A stretch of DNA of 64,000 nt from Kitasatospora sp. NBC_01250 (GCF_036226465.1 NZ_CP108476.1:8432001-8496000); one strand, 5' to 3'; shown: positions 33,697 through 42,805, counted from the stretch's first letter. The notes: a model not told the origin generated them from the letters alone. Numbers and translations are program-made.

Positions 33697-34779
33697 GTGA
33701 CCCTCCTCATCCTGCTCGTCCTCTCCGTCGCGGTCCCGCTCGGCTGGCGGATCGCCCCGGCCCTGAACCGCACCGTCCGCGCGCGCTGGATCCGCGCGCG
33801 GTTCGACCCCGTCGCCCACGGGCTGCCGCCGCGCGAGGCGCTCGACGCGCGGCGGGCCGGGCCGCAGCTGCCCGTCCACCGGGCCAAGGAGATCGAGGCC
33901 ATCGCGCACGACGCGCTGCAGGGCGACTGGCGCTCGGCGGCCGCCTTCGTGGCGGCCGCGGGCGAGGACTGGGACGAGCGCTGGGCGCGGATCGAGCTGC
34001 TGCAGGAGATAGCCGCCCACCGTGACGCCTGGCTGGAGGACTGGCTGCGCGCTCGACCGGACAGCTGTACCGCCACCACCGTGCAGGCCCAACTGCTCCT
34101 GCACCGCGCCTGGGAGGCCCGCGGCGACGGCTCGGGGCAGAGCGTGCCCGCCAACCGGATGGCGCGGTTCCTGGTGCTGGCGAAGGCCGCGCTGGAGACC
34201 GCGCAGCAGGCGGCTCCGCTGGCACCGGAGGATCCGGGGCCCTGGGTGGTCATGGTCACCGCCGCCCGCGCGCTGCGCCACGGCCACGAGGAGTTCGTCC
34301 CGCTCTGGGACCAGCTCGTCCTGCGGGCCCCGCACCACTACCTGGGCCACCGGCAGGCGCTGGAGTACTGGTGCGCCAAGTGGGCGGGCTCGCACCGGCT
34401 CATGATGGCGTTCGCCGAGGACGCGGTGCGCCGGGCACCGGCCGGCAGCCCGCTGGCCGGGATCTACCTGGATGCGCTGAACGAGCTGGCCCAGCGCGCG
34501 GGCCGCTCGGCGCTGCCCTCCTCGGCCGCGGCCAGGGAACTGCTGGCGCAGGTCGCCCGCTCGCTGGGCCAGGCCCGCGAGGGCGACCGGCAACTGCCCC
34601 GACTGCGCCACCTGCTGGCCTCCTTCCTGCTCCAGGCGGGCAGCCATGACGCCGCCTTGGAGCAGTTCAGGCTGATCGGCCCCTGGTGCGGCGCGGAGCC
34701 GTGGACCAGGGAGCGCGACCCCGCCGCGGCCTTCGACCTCGCCCGGGGAAGAGCCGCGACCAGGGCTTCGCGGACATGA
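33697..34779 (+). CDS. Membrane-anchored TPR-like hypothetical protein
   Basis: 360 residues from GTG 33697 (GGGAAG nine bases upstream; a TTG six bases earlier is less well placed). One N-terminal helix (TLLILLVLSVAVPLGWRIA) is followed by an alpha-helical, tryptophan-rich soluble region with helix pairs resembling TPR units (HRAKEIEAIAHDALQGDWRS, ALEQFRLIGPW). I do not recognise a named family. It begins 29 bp after the DcsG homologue, so it may be the last gene of that operon. No enzymatic motif seen. Confidence 0.7.
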   Translation: MTLLILLVLSVAVPLGWRIAPALNRTVRARWIRARFDPVAHGLPPREALDARRAGPQLPVHRAKEIEAIAHDALQGDWRSAAAFVAAAGEDWDERWARIELLQEIAAHRDAWLEDWLRARPDSCTATTVQAQLLLHRAWEARGDGSGQSVPANRMARFLVLAKAALETAQQAAPLAPEDPGPWVVMVTAARALRHGHEEFVPLWDQLVLRAPHHYLGHRQALEYWCAKWAGSHRLMMAFAEDAVRRAPAGSPLAGIYLDALNELAQRAGRSALPSSAAARELLAQVARSLGQAREGDRQLPRLRHLLASFLLQAGSHDAALEQFRLIGPWCGAEPWTRERDPAAAFDLARGRAATRASRT

Positions 34780-34922
34780 CATACCTCACGCCCTCTCCTG
34801 ACGTCCTCTCAACTCCACTGCGCTGAAGGGAAATACGCGCACCCCGGCCGCGCCATGGCCGGCCGGCTGGCCGAATTCGTCAGTAAGCCGTCATTGCCGC
34901 CACCCCGTCATGGCTGCAGGCT

Positions 34923-35954
34923 GTGACGGTGTCTCAACGACGTGTTGTGGTGGTGCTCTACTCCGGTGCGCAGGCGCTCGACGTCGCGGGGCCGATCGAG
35001 GTGTTCGACACCGTGAACCGGCAACTGCCGGAGCTGGGTGCCGATTACCGGATCGAGTTCGTCTCCGCGGACGCGCCGCTGGTGCGGACCTCCTCGGGCA
35101 TGGTGATCGCGGCCCAGCCGCTGGCGGCGGCCGACGGCCCCATCGACACCCTGCTCGTGCCCGGCGGCTGGAGCCTCAAGGAGGCGCTGGAGGACCGGGA
35201 GCTGGTCGCCTGGATCCGCGAGGCGGCCGGCAGATCGCGCCGGGTCGCCTCCGTGTGCGGTGGGGCGTTCCTGCTCGCCGAGGCGGGTCTGCTGCACGGC
35301 CGGCGCGCCACCACGCACTGGGCGTACTGCGCGGACCTGACCCGCCGCTACCCCGAGGTGACGGTCGATCCGGAACCGATCTTCGTATGGGACGGCCGGT
35401 TCGTGACCTCGGCCGGCGTGGCCACCGGCATCGACATGGCGCTCGCGCTGGTGGAGGCCGACCACGGCGCGAGCGCCGCGCTGGAGATCGCCCGGTACCT
35501 GGTGCTCTTCTTCAAGCGCAACGGCGGTCAGTCGCAGTTCAGTTCGGTGCTGGAGGCACAGCTCGCCGACCGGGCGCCGATCCGCGCCGCGCAGGAGTGG
35601 ATCCTGCAGAACCTCGAACGGCCGCTGCACGTACCGACGATCGCCGAGCGGGCGCACATGAGCGTGCGCAACTTCGCCCGGGTGTTCCGCCGCGAGGTGG
35701 GCGTCCCCCCGGGCCAGTACATCGAGCAGATGCGGATCGCCCGCGCCCGCAAGCTGCTGGAGACCACCGACCTGCCGGTCGGCCGGATCGCGCACTGCTG
35801 CGGGTTCCCGGCCCAGGAGACGTTCTTCCGCTCCTTCGGCCGGGCGCTGGAGGTCACCCCGAACGAGTACCGCCACCGCTTCCAGGCGCTGTCGCCGGCC
35901 GGCCTGGTCGTCTCCCCAGCGTCGGCGGACCACCAGGACAGGAGCCCCGTATGA
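34923..35954 (+). CDS. GlxA-family regulator (DJ-1/PfpI domain plus AraC helix-turn-helix), first copy
   Basis: 343 residues, GTG 34923. Residues 1-200 are a DJ-1/PfpI domain (YSGAQALDVAGPIEVFD; elbow ASVCGGAFLLAEAGLL with Cys; GRRATTHW). Residues ~220-320 hold two AraC helix-turn-helix motifs (VPTIAERAHMSVRNFARVFR and PVGRIAHCCGFPAQETFFRS). The ATG of the next gene overlaps its stop (ATGA), so this regulator is the first gene of the ThDP/SRPBCC/KAS III operon and very likely its activator. Confidence 0.92.
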   Translation: MTVSQRRVVVVLYSGAQALDVAGPIEVFDTVNRQLPELGADYRIEFVSADAPLVRTSSGMVIAAQPLAAADGPIDTLLVPGGWSLKEALEDRELVAWIREAAGRSRRVASVCGGAFLLAEAGLLHGRRATTHWAYCADLTRRYPEVTVDPEPIFVWDGRFVTSAGVATGIDMALALVEADHGASAALEIARYLVLFFKRNGGQSQFSSVLEAQLADRAPIRAAQEWILQNLERPLHVPTIAERAHMSVRNFARVFRREVGVPPGQYIEQMRIARARKLLETTDLPVGRIAHCCGFPAQETFFRSFGRALEVTPNEYRHRFQALSPAGLVVSPASADHQDRSPV

Positions 35955-37696
35955 CGGCCAGGATCCGACTCGTCGACCAGCTGGCGGGCGAGTTGGCCGC
36001 CCACGGTGTGCGGCAGGTGTTCGGCGTCGGCGGCGCGAACATCGAGGACCTCTACGACGCCTTCCTCGGCACCGGCGGCGTGATCCGCACCGTGGTCGCC
36101 AAGCACGAGTTCGCCGCCGCCACCATGGCCGACGGCCAGGCCCGGGCCACCGGGCGGATCGGGGTCGTGGCGGTCACCTCGGGCGGCGGCGCGACGAACC
36201 TGGTGTCGGGGCTGGCCGAGGCGTACGCCTCACGGGTGCCGGTGCTGGCCCTGGTCGGGCAGCCGCCGACCACCTCGCGGGGGCGCGGGGCCTTCCAGGA
36301 CGCCAGCGGCAGGGCGGGCTCCTTCGACATGCGGGAGCTGTTCGCGCCGGTCAGCCGGTTCTGCGCCTGGGCCGACGACCCGGAGGCGGTACCGGAGCTG
36401 CTCCAGCAGGCGCTCGCCGCCGCCGAGCGCGCCCCACGCGGCCCGGCGGTGCTGCTGCTCCCCAAGGACGTCCAGCAGGCCCTGGTCCGCCCCCGGCGGC
36501 CGGCTCCCGCCACCTTCCCCGCCCCACCCGCGCCCGCGCCTGCCGCCGCGGCGGCCCGGCGCCGGGCCGCCGAGCTGCTGCGCGGCGCGCGGACCGTGCT
36601 CGTCATCGCCGGCGAGGGCGTGGCGGCGGCCGGCGCCCGCACCGAACTGGCCGAGCTGGCGGGCCGGCTCGGCGCCTGGGTGGCGGTCACCCCGGACGCC
36701 AAGGACGTGTTCCGCAACGACGACCCGCGCTTCGCCGGGGTGGCCGGGGTGATGGGCCATCAGAACGTGGTGGACTGCCTGCGGCGGGCCGACCTCTGCC
36801 TGCTGGTCGGCACCCGGCTGCCGGACGTGGCACGCGCCGGACTCGACGCCGCCCTGTCCGGGACCCCGGTGGTCTGCATCGACCCCGAGCCGCCGTTCGT
36901 GCCGGGGACGGCGGTGCCGGGCGAGGTCCGGGCGACCCTGCGCGAGCTCGCCGAGGCCCTGCCCGTCCACCCGCGCCCGGCACCCGACCACGCCGGCCCG
37001 GTGCCGCGCCCGGCACCCGAGCACGGCCGTGGCGGCACCTCCTGCCGGGCGGCGGTCGCCGCCATCGAGGCGGCGCTGCCGCCCGAGGCGCACGTCTTCG
37101 TCGACGCGGGCAACGCCGGTGCCAGTGTGATCCACCTGCTGCCCGCCCCGGCCGAGGGCCGCTTCGTGGTGGCCGTGGGGATGGGCGGCATGGGATACAC
37201 CTTCGGTGCGGGCATCGGCGCGGCGCTCGCCACCGGACGGCGGACCTATGTGATCGCCGGTGACGGGTCGTTCTTCATGCACGGCATGGAGGTGCACACC
37301 GCCGTCGAGTACCAGGCTCCCGTCACCTTCGTGATCCTCAACAACAACGGCCACGCCATGTGCGCCACCCGTGAGCGGATCTTCCTCGGCGCACCGCACC
37401 CGAGCAGCCGCTTCCGCCCCGCCGACCTCGCGGCAGGCGCGGCCGCGATGTTCCCGGGCCTCGCGGTGACCCGGGCCGAGGACGGCCCGCGGCTGCGCCG
37501 GGCGCTGCTGCACGCCAACACCCGCGGCGGCCCCGCGTTCGTGACGCTCGACGTCGACCCCGCCGAGACGCCGCCCTTCCTGCCCTTCCTGACCCCGGCG
37601 ACAACCGCCACACCACCGACCCCGATATCCGCCGGCACCGAGCCGGCCCAGCACGAGGAGACCGCAGATGAGTTCGGACCCGTCCATGTCGGCTGA
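35951..37696 (+). CDS. Thiamine-diphosphate-dependent enzyme of the acetolactate synthase/benzoylformate decarboxylase superfamily
   Basis: 581 residues, ATG overlapping the GlxA stop. Three-domain ThDP enzyme: catalytic Glu53 in VAKHEFAAATMADG, central domain with LLRGARTVLVIAGEGV, and the C-terminal ThDP motif GDGSFFMHGMEVHTAVEY ending at NNNGHAM (residues ~436-468). The glycine-rich GMGGMGYTFGAGIGAAL precedes it. No FAD-type acetolactate synthase hallmarks are obvious, so decarboxylation or acyloin (carboligation) chemistry is possible. The 3' end overlaps the SRPBCC gene by 29 bp. Substrate unknown; the adjacent KAS III suggests a carbon-chain building role. Confidence 0.85.
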   Translation: MTARIRLVDQLAGELAAHGVRQVFGVGGANIEDLYDAFLGTGGVIRTVVAKHEFAAATMADGQARATGRIGVVAVTSGGGATNLVSGLAEAYASRVPVLALVGQPPTTSRGRGAFQDASGRAGSFDMRELFAPVSRFCAWADDPEAVPELLQQALAAAERAPRGPAVLLLPKDVQQALVRPRRPAPATFPAPPAPAPAAAAARRRAAELLRGARTVLVIAGEGVAAAGARTELAELAGRLGAWVAVTPDAKDVFRNDDPRFAGVAGVMGHQNVVDCLRRADLCLLVGTRLPDVARAGLDAALSGTPVVCIDPEPPFVPGTAVPGEVRATLRELAEALPVHPRPAPDHAGPVPRPAPEHGRGGTSCRAAVAAIEAALPPEAHVFVDAGNAGASVIHLLPAPAEGRFVVAVGMGGMGYTFGAGIGAALATGRRTYVIAGDGSFFMHGMEVHTAVEYQAPVTFVILNNNGHAMCATRERIFLGAPHPSSRFRPADLAAGAAAMFPGLAVTRAEDGPRLRRALLHANTRGGPAFVTLDVDPAETPPFLPFLTPATTATPPTPISAGTEPAQHEETADEFGPVHVG

Positions 37697-38336
37697 CACG
37701 CCCGAGTTGGCAGGCATCCCGGGCCTGACCCGGGTGGAGAACACCGACCAGCAGCAGCTGGTGGCCCGCTGCGCGGAGCTCACCCGGCCGGAGTACTCGC
37801 ACCAGCAGGTCTACGGGCGCTACTGCACCATCGAGACCCACGTCGACTGCCCGCCCGAGCAGGCCTACGAGTACCTGCGGCAGGGCCACCACCTGGAGGA
37901 GTGGACCTTCAGCCTGCGCAACTTCGCACCCACGCAGACCCCCGGCCTCTGGATCGGCGACGACCTGCTCGAGCAGGACACCCGGATCTACTGCAAGGTG
38001 GCGGCCAACGCCGAGGCCATGACGGTGGACTTCCACTGCGCCTGGGACCAGGGCGAGGAGCTCTGGATGATCTACCTGATGCGGGTGGTGCCCGCCCAGC
38101 TGGTGCTGGGCCGCCCCGGCTCGGTGATCACCTGGACCAACTGCCGGCACCCCCACTACGACCGCAACCCCCGCCCGGAACTGGCACCGCGCCCGGACCG
38201 GCCGTGGGTGGGCGACTACTGGGACCTCTTCTACGCCGGCCACACGGTGGAGCTGGCCAACCTCAAGGCCATCCTGGAGCACCGCCACCAGGGCGGCCTG
38301 CCGATCGGCAGCGCGCCGCGCGCGGTGGTGCGATGA
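37668..38336 (+). CDS. SRPBCC (START-like) protein, possible cyclase or aromatase
   Basis: 222 residues, ATG 37668 inside the end of the ThDP gene with GAGGAG upstream. Central domain: YCTIETHVDCPPEQAYEYLR, EEWTFSLRNF, TVDFHCAWDQGEELWMIYLM, typical of the helix-grip fold that holds hydrophobic ligands (polyketide cyclases/START). An N-terminal extension carries LARPEYSHQQVYG-like sequence. Unusually Trp/His-rich (TNCRHPHYDRNP). No catalytic residue can be assigned. Translational coupling to both neighbours ties it to the same pathway. Confidence 0.72.
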   Translation: MSSDPSMSADTPELAGIPGLTRVENTDQQQLVARCAELTRPEYSHQQVYGRYCTIETHVDCPPEQAYEYLRQGHHLEEWTFSLRNFAPTQTPGLWIGDDLLEQDTRIYCKVAANAEAMTVDFHCAWDQGEELWMIYLMRVVPAQLVLGRPGSVITWTNCRHPHYDRNPRPELAPRPDRPWVGDYWDLFYAGHTVELANLKAILEHRHQGGLPIGSAPRAVVR

Positions 38337-39340
38337 CCACCGTCAGCCTCATGGACGTCGCCGGCCATCTGCCCGGCGAGCCCGTCCCGGCCGAGTTCTA
38401 CACCGAGTACCCCGGCGCGGAGGACAAGCTCCGCGACAACCCGATGTTCCGCGTCCCCCCGCTGCGGCACCACGTGGCCGGTGAGAGCAACGCGGACCTG
38501 GTGGAGCGCGCGGTGCAGCCGCTCATCGAGCGCCACGGCCGCAACGAGATCCGCTCCGTGGACGTGCTGCTGATGCACAGCCAGCTGCCCGACATCCCGT
38601 TCGTGGGCGCCGGCACCGAGGTCGCGCGCCGCCTGGGGCTCAAGCCCCGGTGGCTGCTCGACGTGGCCAACGCGGGCTGCGCCTCCTTCGTCCAGATGAT
38701 CGAGCTGGCCCGCACCATCCTCACCAGCACGGACGCCACCAGCGCGCTGATCTGCAACGCCCAGAGCGCGGCCGGGCAGCTGTTCACCCAGCCCGACGTG
38801 CGCAGGCTGGCCCAGGCCGCCATCCCCGGCGACGGCTGCGGGGTCGGCTACCTGACCACCTCCGCCGCGGCCCCGGTGCTGGGCGTGGTGACCCGTCACA
38901 TCGGCGACTACGGCGGCGACATGACCGCGGTCCTGGAGGACGGCCGCAAGTACTGGGAGCCCGGCGAGTCGCAGCTGCGGATCGGCTTCACCGAGGAGGC
39001 CGTCGCCACGGTCATGGAGCGCGGCAACCGCCTGGTGCCGGAGGTGGTCACCGAGCTGTGCGACCGGCTCGGGCTGCCGACCGGCGCGATCGACACGCTG
39101 GTGACCAACCAGCCCAACCGCGCCTTCCTCAGCAACTGGCGAAAGGCGCTCGGCCTGCCCAAGGAGCGGCACCCCGACACCTTCGACAGCTGCGGGAACC
39201 TGTTCGGCGCGGGGATCCCCATCACCCTGGACCGCGCCGTCCGCTCCGGCCAGGTCAAGGGCGGCGACCTGGTCGTGCTGGGCGGCTTCGCCCACGCGGG
39301 CGACTTCGCGGGCGCCGCCGCGATCCGCTGGGGCGGCTGA
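38333..39340 (+). CDS. Ketoacyl synthase III (FabH)-like enzyme with altered active site
   Basis: 335 residues, ATG overlapping the SRPBCC stop (ATGA). Thiolase fold with nucleophile Cys116 in VANAGCASFVQM. FabH enzymes have the triad Cys-His-Asn, with His in HQAN. Here that block is TNQPNRAF (Asn259 replaces His), while the last Asn (Asn289 in DSCGNLFGAG) is kept. Other KAS III blocks (GDGCGVGYL, VVLGGFAHAGDFAG) are intact, so it is not degenerate. The change argues against normal decarboxylative condensation and for acyl transfer or a head-to-head condensation. Last gene of the GlxA operon. Confidence 0.85.
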   Translation: MTTVSLMDVAGHLPGEPVPAEFYTEYPGAEDKLRDNPMFRVPPLRHHVAGESNADLVERAVQPLIERHGRNEIRSVDVLLMHSQLPDIPFVGAGTEVARRLGLKPRWLLDVANAGCASFVQMIELARTILTSTDATSALICNAQSAAGQLFTQPDVRRLAQAAIPGDGCGVGYLTTSAAAPVLGVVTRHIGDYGGDMTAVLEDGRKYWEPGESQLRIGFTEEAVATVMERGNRLVPEVVTELCDRLGLPTGAIDTLVTNQPNRAFLSNWRKALGLPKERHPDTFDSCGNLFGAGIPITLDRAVRSGQVKGGDLVVLGGFAHAGDFAGAAAIRWGG

Positions 39341-39390
39341 CCCGCTCGGGACCAGGGCGGTTGTCGGTGGCGGCTGGAACCCTGGCGGGT

Positions 39391-39663
39391 ATGGACGACG
39401 AGGCGCTGATGCGGGGCCGGGTCTACGGGGCGGATCACGACGATCCCGACCCCGGCCCGCGCCCCGGGCGGGTGTACCGGGAGCTGGTGGCGGGTCCGCT
39501 GGACGGGCTGCTGCTCGACGTCACCGGCTGGAGCGCGGACCGGCTCGCCGCCGGCGCCGCCCTGGCGACCGAGATCGGCGCGTACGGCGGTGGTGGTCAC
39601 GCCCTCTACGGCCCGCGCCCCGCGGATCCGCGCCGCTGGGACTGGCAGGGCGACGCCCCCTGA
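39391..39663 (+). CDS. Small conserved hypothetical protein
   Basis: 90 residues, ATG 39391. Acidic, tryptophan-containing single domain: GRVYGADHDDPDPGPRPGRVYRELV, GPLDGLLLDVTGW, EIGAYGGGGHALYGP, and a WDWQGDAP end. I recall similar small proteins of unknown function in other streptomycetes. No membrane or signal sequence. Starts 50 bp after the KAS III stop but has no visible ribosome site. Confidence 0.65.
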   Translation: MDDEALMRGRVYGADHDDPDPGPRPGRVYRELVAGPLDGLLLDVTGWSADRLAAGAALATEIGAYGGGGHALYGPRPADPRRWDWQGDAP

Positions 39664-39802
39664 CGGGGCTTCCGGCGCCCCTGACGGGCTGTCACGCACC
39701 AGTGGACGGATCCTGACGGCCCTCTGACACCAGCTCAGGTTACTGTCAGGTATTTTTAAGGAGCCTCTCAGGTGAACATTGCCACTTCTTGAAGGACTGC
39801 CT

Positions 39803-41473
39803 GTGCTCCGTCGCCCGTCCCACCGCCTCGGCCGCGCCACCCGCGCCACGCTGGCCGCCAGCGCCGCCCTGACCCTCGGCGCGGCGCTGGCCGCGCTGCC
39901 CGCCGCTCCCGCCTTCGCCGACGCGCCGATAGCCGCCGCGGGGACGCCCGCGCCCGCCGGCACCCCGCACCTGGACGCCGTCGAGCAGATGCTGCGTCAG
40001 GTCTCGCCCGGCCTGGAGGGAACGGTCTGGCAGCGCACCAGCGGCAACAACCTGGACGCCCCCGCCGACGACCCGGCCGGCTGGCTGCTGCAGACCCCGA
40101 ACTGCTGGGGCGACCCGACCTGCGCCGACCGGGTCGGCACCGACAAGCTGCTGGCCAAGATGACGGCGAACATCGCCGCCGCCACCCGCACGGTCGACAT
40201 CTCCACCCTCGCCCCGTTCCCCAACGGCGAGTTCCAGGACGCGATCGTGGCGGGCCTGAAGGCCTCGGTGGCGGCGGGCAACAAGCTCACCGTGCGGGTC
40301 CTGGTCGGGGCCGCCCCCCTTTACAACATCACCGCACTGCCCACCAGTTACCGCAACGACCTGCTGGCCAGGCTCGGCCCGGCCGCCGCCGGCGTCACGC
40401 TGAACGTCGCGTCGATGACCACCTCCAGGACCGCCCTGTCCTGGAACCACTCCAAGCTGCTGGTGGTGGACGGCCGCAGCGTGATCACCGGTGGCATCAA
40501 CGACTGGAAGGACGACTACATCGACACCACCCACCCGGTGTCCGACGTCGACCTCGCGCTGACCGGTCCCGCCGCCGCCTCGGCCGGTGCCTACCTCGAC
40601 ACCCTGTGGGGCTGGACCTGCAAGAACACCGGCGTCCTGTCGAGCGCCTGGTTCGCCGCCAGCAACGGCGCGTCCTGCCTGCCGAACCTGGAGAAGGACG
40701 CCAACCCCGGGCCCGTCCCGGCCACCGGCGACCTGCCGGTGATCGCGATCGGCGGCCTGGGCGTCGGCATCCAGGGCGCGGACCAGGCCTCCACCTACCA
40801 GCCTGACCTGCCGGCCACCGCCGACGCCAAGTGCGGCCCGGTCGCGCTGCACGACAACACCAACGGCGACCGCGACTACGAGACGGTCAACCCCGAGGAG
40901 AGCGCGCTGCGCGCCCTGGTGGCCGGTGCGACCAGCCACATCGAGATCTCCCAGCAGGACCTCAACGGCACCTGCCCGCCGATGCCGCGCTACGACCTGC
41001 GCCTGTACGACCTGCTCGCCGCCAAGCTGGCCGCCGGCGTGAAGGTGCGGATCGTGGTGAGCGACCCGGCCAACCGCGGCGCGGTCGGCAGCGGTGGGTA
41101 CTCGCAGATCAAGTCCCTGTCGGAGATCAGCGACGAGCTCCAGGCCCGGATCGCGGCGCAGAGCGGCAACGCGGCGGGCGCGAAGGCCACCATGTGCCAG
41201 AACCTCCAGCTCGCCTCGTTCCGCGCCGCCCCGACCGCGAACTGGGCCGACGGCCACCCGTTCGCGCTGCACCACAAGGTGGTCACGGTCGACGGCTCGG
41301 CGTTCTTCGTCGGCTCGAAGAACCTGTACCCCGCCTGGCTGCAGGACTTCGGCTACCTGGTGGAGAGCCCGAGCGCGGCTGCCCAGCTGGACACGAACCT
41401 GCTGGCCCCCGAGTGGCAGTACTCGCAGGCCGCCGCCACGGTCGACTACACCCGCGGCATCTGCCCGAACTGA
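39803..41473 (+). CDS. Secreted phospholipase D
   Basis: 556 residues from GTG 39803 (GAAGGA nearby; a TTG-type start at 39779 is possible). Tat/Sec-like signal with hydrophobic ALTLGAALAALPAAPAFADA. Two HxKxxxxD motifs: WNHSKLLVVDGRSVITGG near residue 215 and HHKVVTVDGSAFFVGS near 489. These are the two halves of the PLD active site, matching the well-known Streptomyces extracellular PLD that hydrolyses and transphosphatidylates phospholipids. Followed by a perfect hairpin terminator; monocistronic. Confidence 0.95.
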   Translation: MLRRPSHRLGRATRATLAASAALTLGAALAALPAAPAFADAPIAAAGTPAPAGTPHLDAVEQMLRQVSPGLEGTVWQRTSGNNLDAPADDPAGWLLQTPNCWGDPTCADRVGTDKLLAKMTANIAAATRTVDISTLAPFPNGEFQDAIVAGLKASVAAGNKLTVRVLVGAAPLYNITALPTSYRNDLLARLGPAAAGVTLNVASMTTSRTALSWNHSKLLVVDGRSVITGGINDWKDDYIDTTHPVSDVDLALTGPAAASAGAYLDTLWGWTCKNTGVLSSAWFAASNGASCLPNLEKDANPGPVPATGDLPVIAIGGLGVGIQGADQASTYQPDLPATADAKCGPVALHDNTNGDRDYETVNPEESALRALVAGATSHIEISQQDLNGTCPPMPRYDLRLYDLLAAKLAAGVKVRIVVSDPANRGAVGSGGYSQIKSLSEISDELQARIAAQSGNAAGAKATMCQNLQLASFRAAPTANWADGHPFALHHKVVTVDGSAFFVGSKNLYPAWLQDFGYLVESPSAAAQLDTNLLAPEWQYSQAAATVDYTRGICPN

Positions 41474-41482
41474 CCCCGCCAC

Positions 41483-41511
41483 GGTGGGCCGGCCCGTCCG
41501 GCCGGCCCACC
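41483..41511. terminator. Hairpin terminator after phospholipase D
   Basis: Perfect 12-bp stem ggtgggccggcc / ggccggcccacc (41483-41494, 41500-41511), 5-nt loop, 10 bp after the stop. Confidence 0.85.
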
Positions 41512-41619
41512 CGGGCCCTCACCCGGCCGGCGTATCCGCACCGCGGGGCCGGTGACCTCCTCCGCCCGAGATCTGCGTGTACGGGTGGATATCGGCGCTT
41601 TCCTCCCTAGGGTGGGCGC

Positions 41620-42267
41620 ATGCGAAGCGTGCCCCGCTGGACCGTGATCTCGTCGGGAGTCGCCCCCGTTCTGCTGGTCGGCGGGTGGCTGGCGGCGGGT
41701 GCGCTGCAGAGCCCCGGCTACGACCCGGTCTCCGACACGATCAGCGCGCTGGCCGGCACCACCGCCGCCTACAGCTGGATCATGACCGGCGTGCTCTTCG
41801 CCCTGGGGCTCTGCCACTGGGCCACCGCGTACGGACTGCGGGTGGTCTCGACACCCGGCAGGGTGGCACTGGCCTGCGGGGGACTGGCCTCGGTGCTGGT
41901 CGCCCTCGCCCCGGAGTCGGCGGCCGGCCCGTCCGCCCGGCACAGCGCGTCCGCGGCCTTCGGCGTGGTGGCCATGGGCGTGTGGCCGGGCCTGGCAGCC
42001 CAGTACGGGCGCCCGGGCCCGCGGGTGCTCCGGCCGCTGGTCTCGAACGCGGCGATGGCGATGACGCTGGTCATCGCGCTGTGGTTCCTCTACGCGCTGC
42101 GCGGCCACGGCACCGCGGGCCTGGCCGAACGCGTCCTGACGGGATTCCAGACGCTGTGGCCGCTGGTCGTCGTGGCGTCCTGCCTGCGCTACGCCGCCCG
42201 TACGGCGCCGTCCGGCGCGACGCGCGACGCGCGGACCGAATCCAGCCCCGGCGGGCAGCGGCCCTGA
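41620..42267 (+). CDS. DUF998-family membrane protein
   Basis: 215 residues, ATG 41620. Six hydrophobic helices. The block GYDPVSDTISALAGTTAAYSWIM is the DUF998 signature (YdpvsdtISalg), followed by ALCHWATAYGL-like sequence. Function of the family is unknown. Not obviously coupled to the neighbours. Confidence 0.88.
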   Translation: MRSVPRWTVISSGVAPVLLVGGWLAAGALQSPGYDPVSDTISALAGTTAAYSWIMTGVLFALGLCHWATAYGLRVVSTPGRVALACGGLASVLVALAPESAAGPSARHSASAAFGVVAMGVWPGLAAQYGRPGPRVLRPLVSNAAMAMTLVIALWFLYALRGHGTAGLAERVLTGFQTLWPLVVVASCLRYAARTAPSGATRDARTESSPGGQRP

Positions 42268-42306
42268 CCCCGTCACCGGGCGGGTCCACCGGATCCGCCC
42301 TCCGCC

Positions 42307-42585
42307 TCAGCCCAGCTCGCGCCGCCCGCCGCCCGGCCGGATCAAGGCCGCCAGCTCCTCGGCCGTCGTGACCGTGCGCTGCTGGCCGTTGAGCAGCACC
42401 GCGGTGAGCATCACCGGGTCGGACCACTCGATGACCAGCCGCTCGGAACCGCGCAGGTAGAAGTTCCTGCCCCACACGCTGCCGCGCGCCGCCGTCTCGG
42501 GAAACGCCCGGACGTCCGGCGCCGTCACCCGTGACCAGCCCGCCCGCGCGATCTCCGTATCCCAGAATCCTGGACCCGCCAGCAT
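42307..42585 (-). CDS. Small hypothetical protein
   Basis: 92 residues, ATG 42585, upstream sequence gggaggttcg gives GGGAGG. Content: GFWDTEIARAGWSRV, RNFYLRGSERLVIEWSDPVM, RTVTTAEELAALIRPG. No recognised domain. Convergent with the DUF998 gene. Confidence 0.6.
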   Translation of the reverse strand: MLAGPGFWDTEIARAGWSRVTAPDVRAFPETAARGSVWGRNFYLRGSERLVIEWSDPVMLTAVLLNGQQRTVTTAEELAALIRPGGGRRELG

Positions 42586-42727
42586 GATCGAACCTCCCGT
42601 CCTGAGCGACCCTATCCGCCCGCGCGGCCCGTCGCCGACGCGCGTCCGCGCGGTCGGTGCCGCCGAGGGCCCGGCGACGTCGCTGCCGCCGAGGGCCCGG
42701 TGACAGCGAGTACCGGGCCCAGGGCCT

Positions 42728-42805
42728 TCAGCACTGTGGCCGGCGACCGTGATTGGCCTTGTGCTTGCAGCGGCCCTTCTTCTTGCGGCGTCGCTTCGAT
42801 GACAT
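42728..42805 (-). CDS. 25-residue highly basic microprotein
   Basis: MSSKRRRKKKGRCKHKANHG followed by RRPQC; about half the residues are Lys or Arg. The ATG at 42805 has an excellent GAGGAG six bases upstream. I recall near-identical short proteins (MSSKRRRKKK..NHG.RPQ) encoded in other Streptomyces genomes, which argues that it is real. Nucleic-acid or ribosome binding would fit the composition; function unknown. Its own promoter must lie in the 200 bp upstream. Confidence 0.7.
   Translation of the reverse strand: MSSKRRRKKKGRCKHKANHGRRPQC

Noticed and set aside
33697..34779. Membrane protein gene as the cycloserine resistance transporter
   Set aside because: Only one N-terminal helix and a TPR-like soluble body; not a polytopic transporter.
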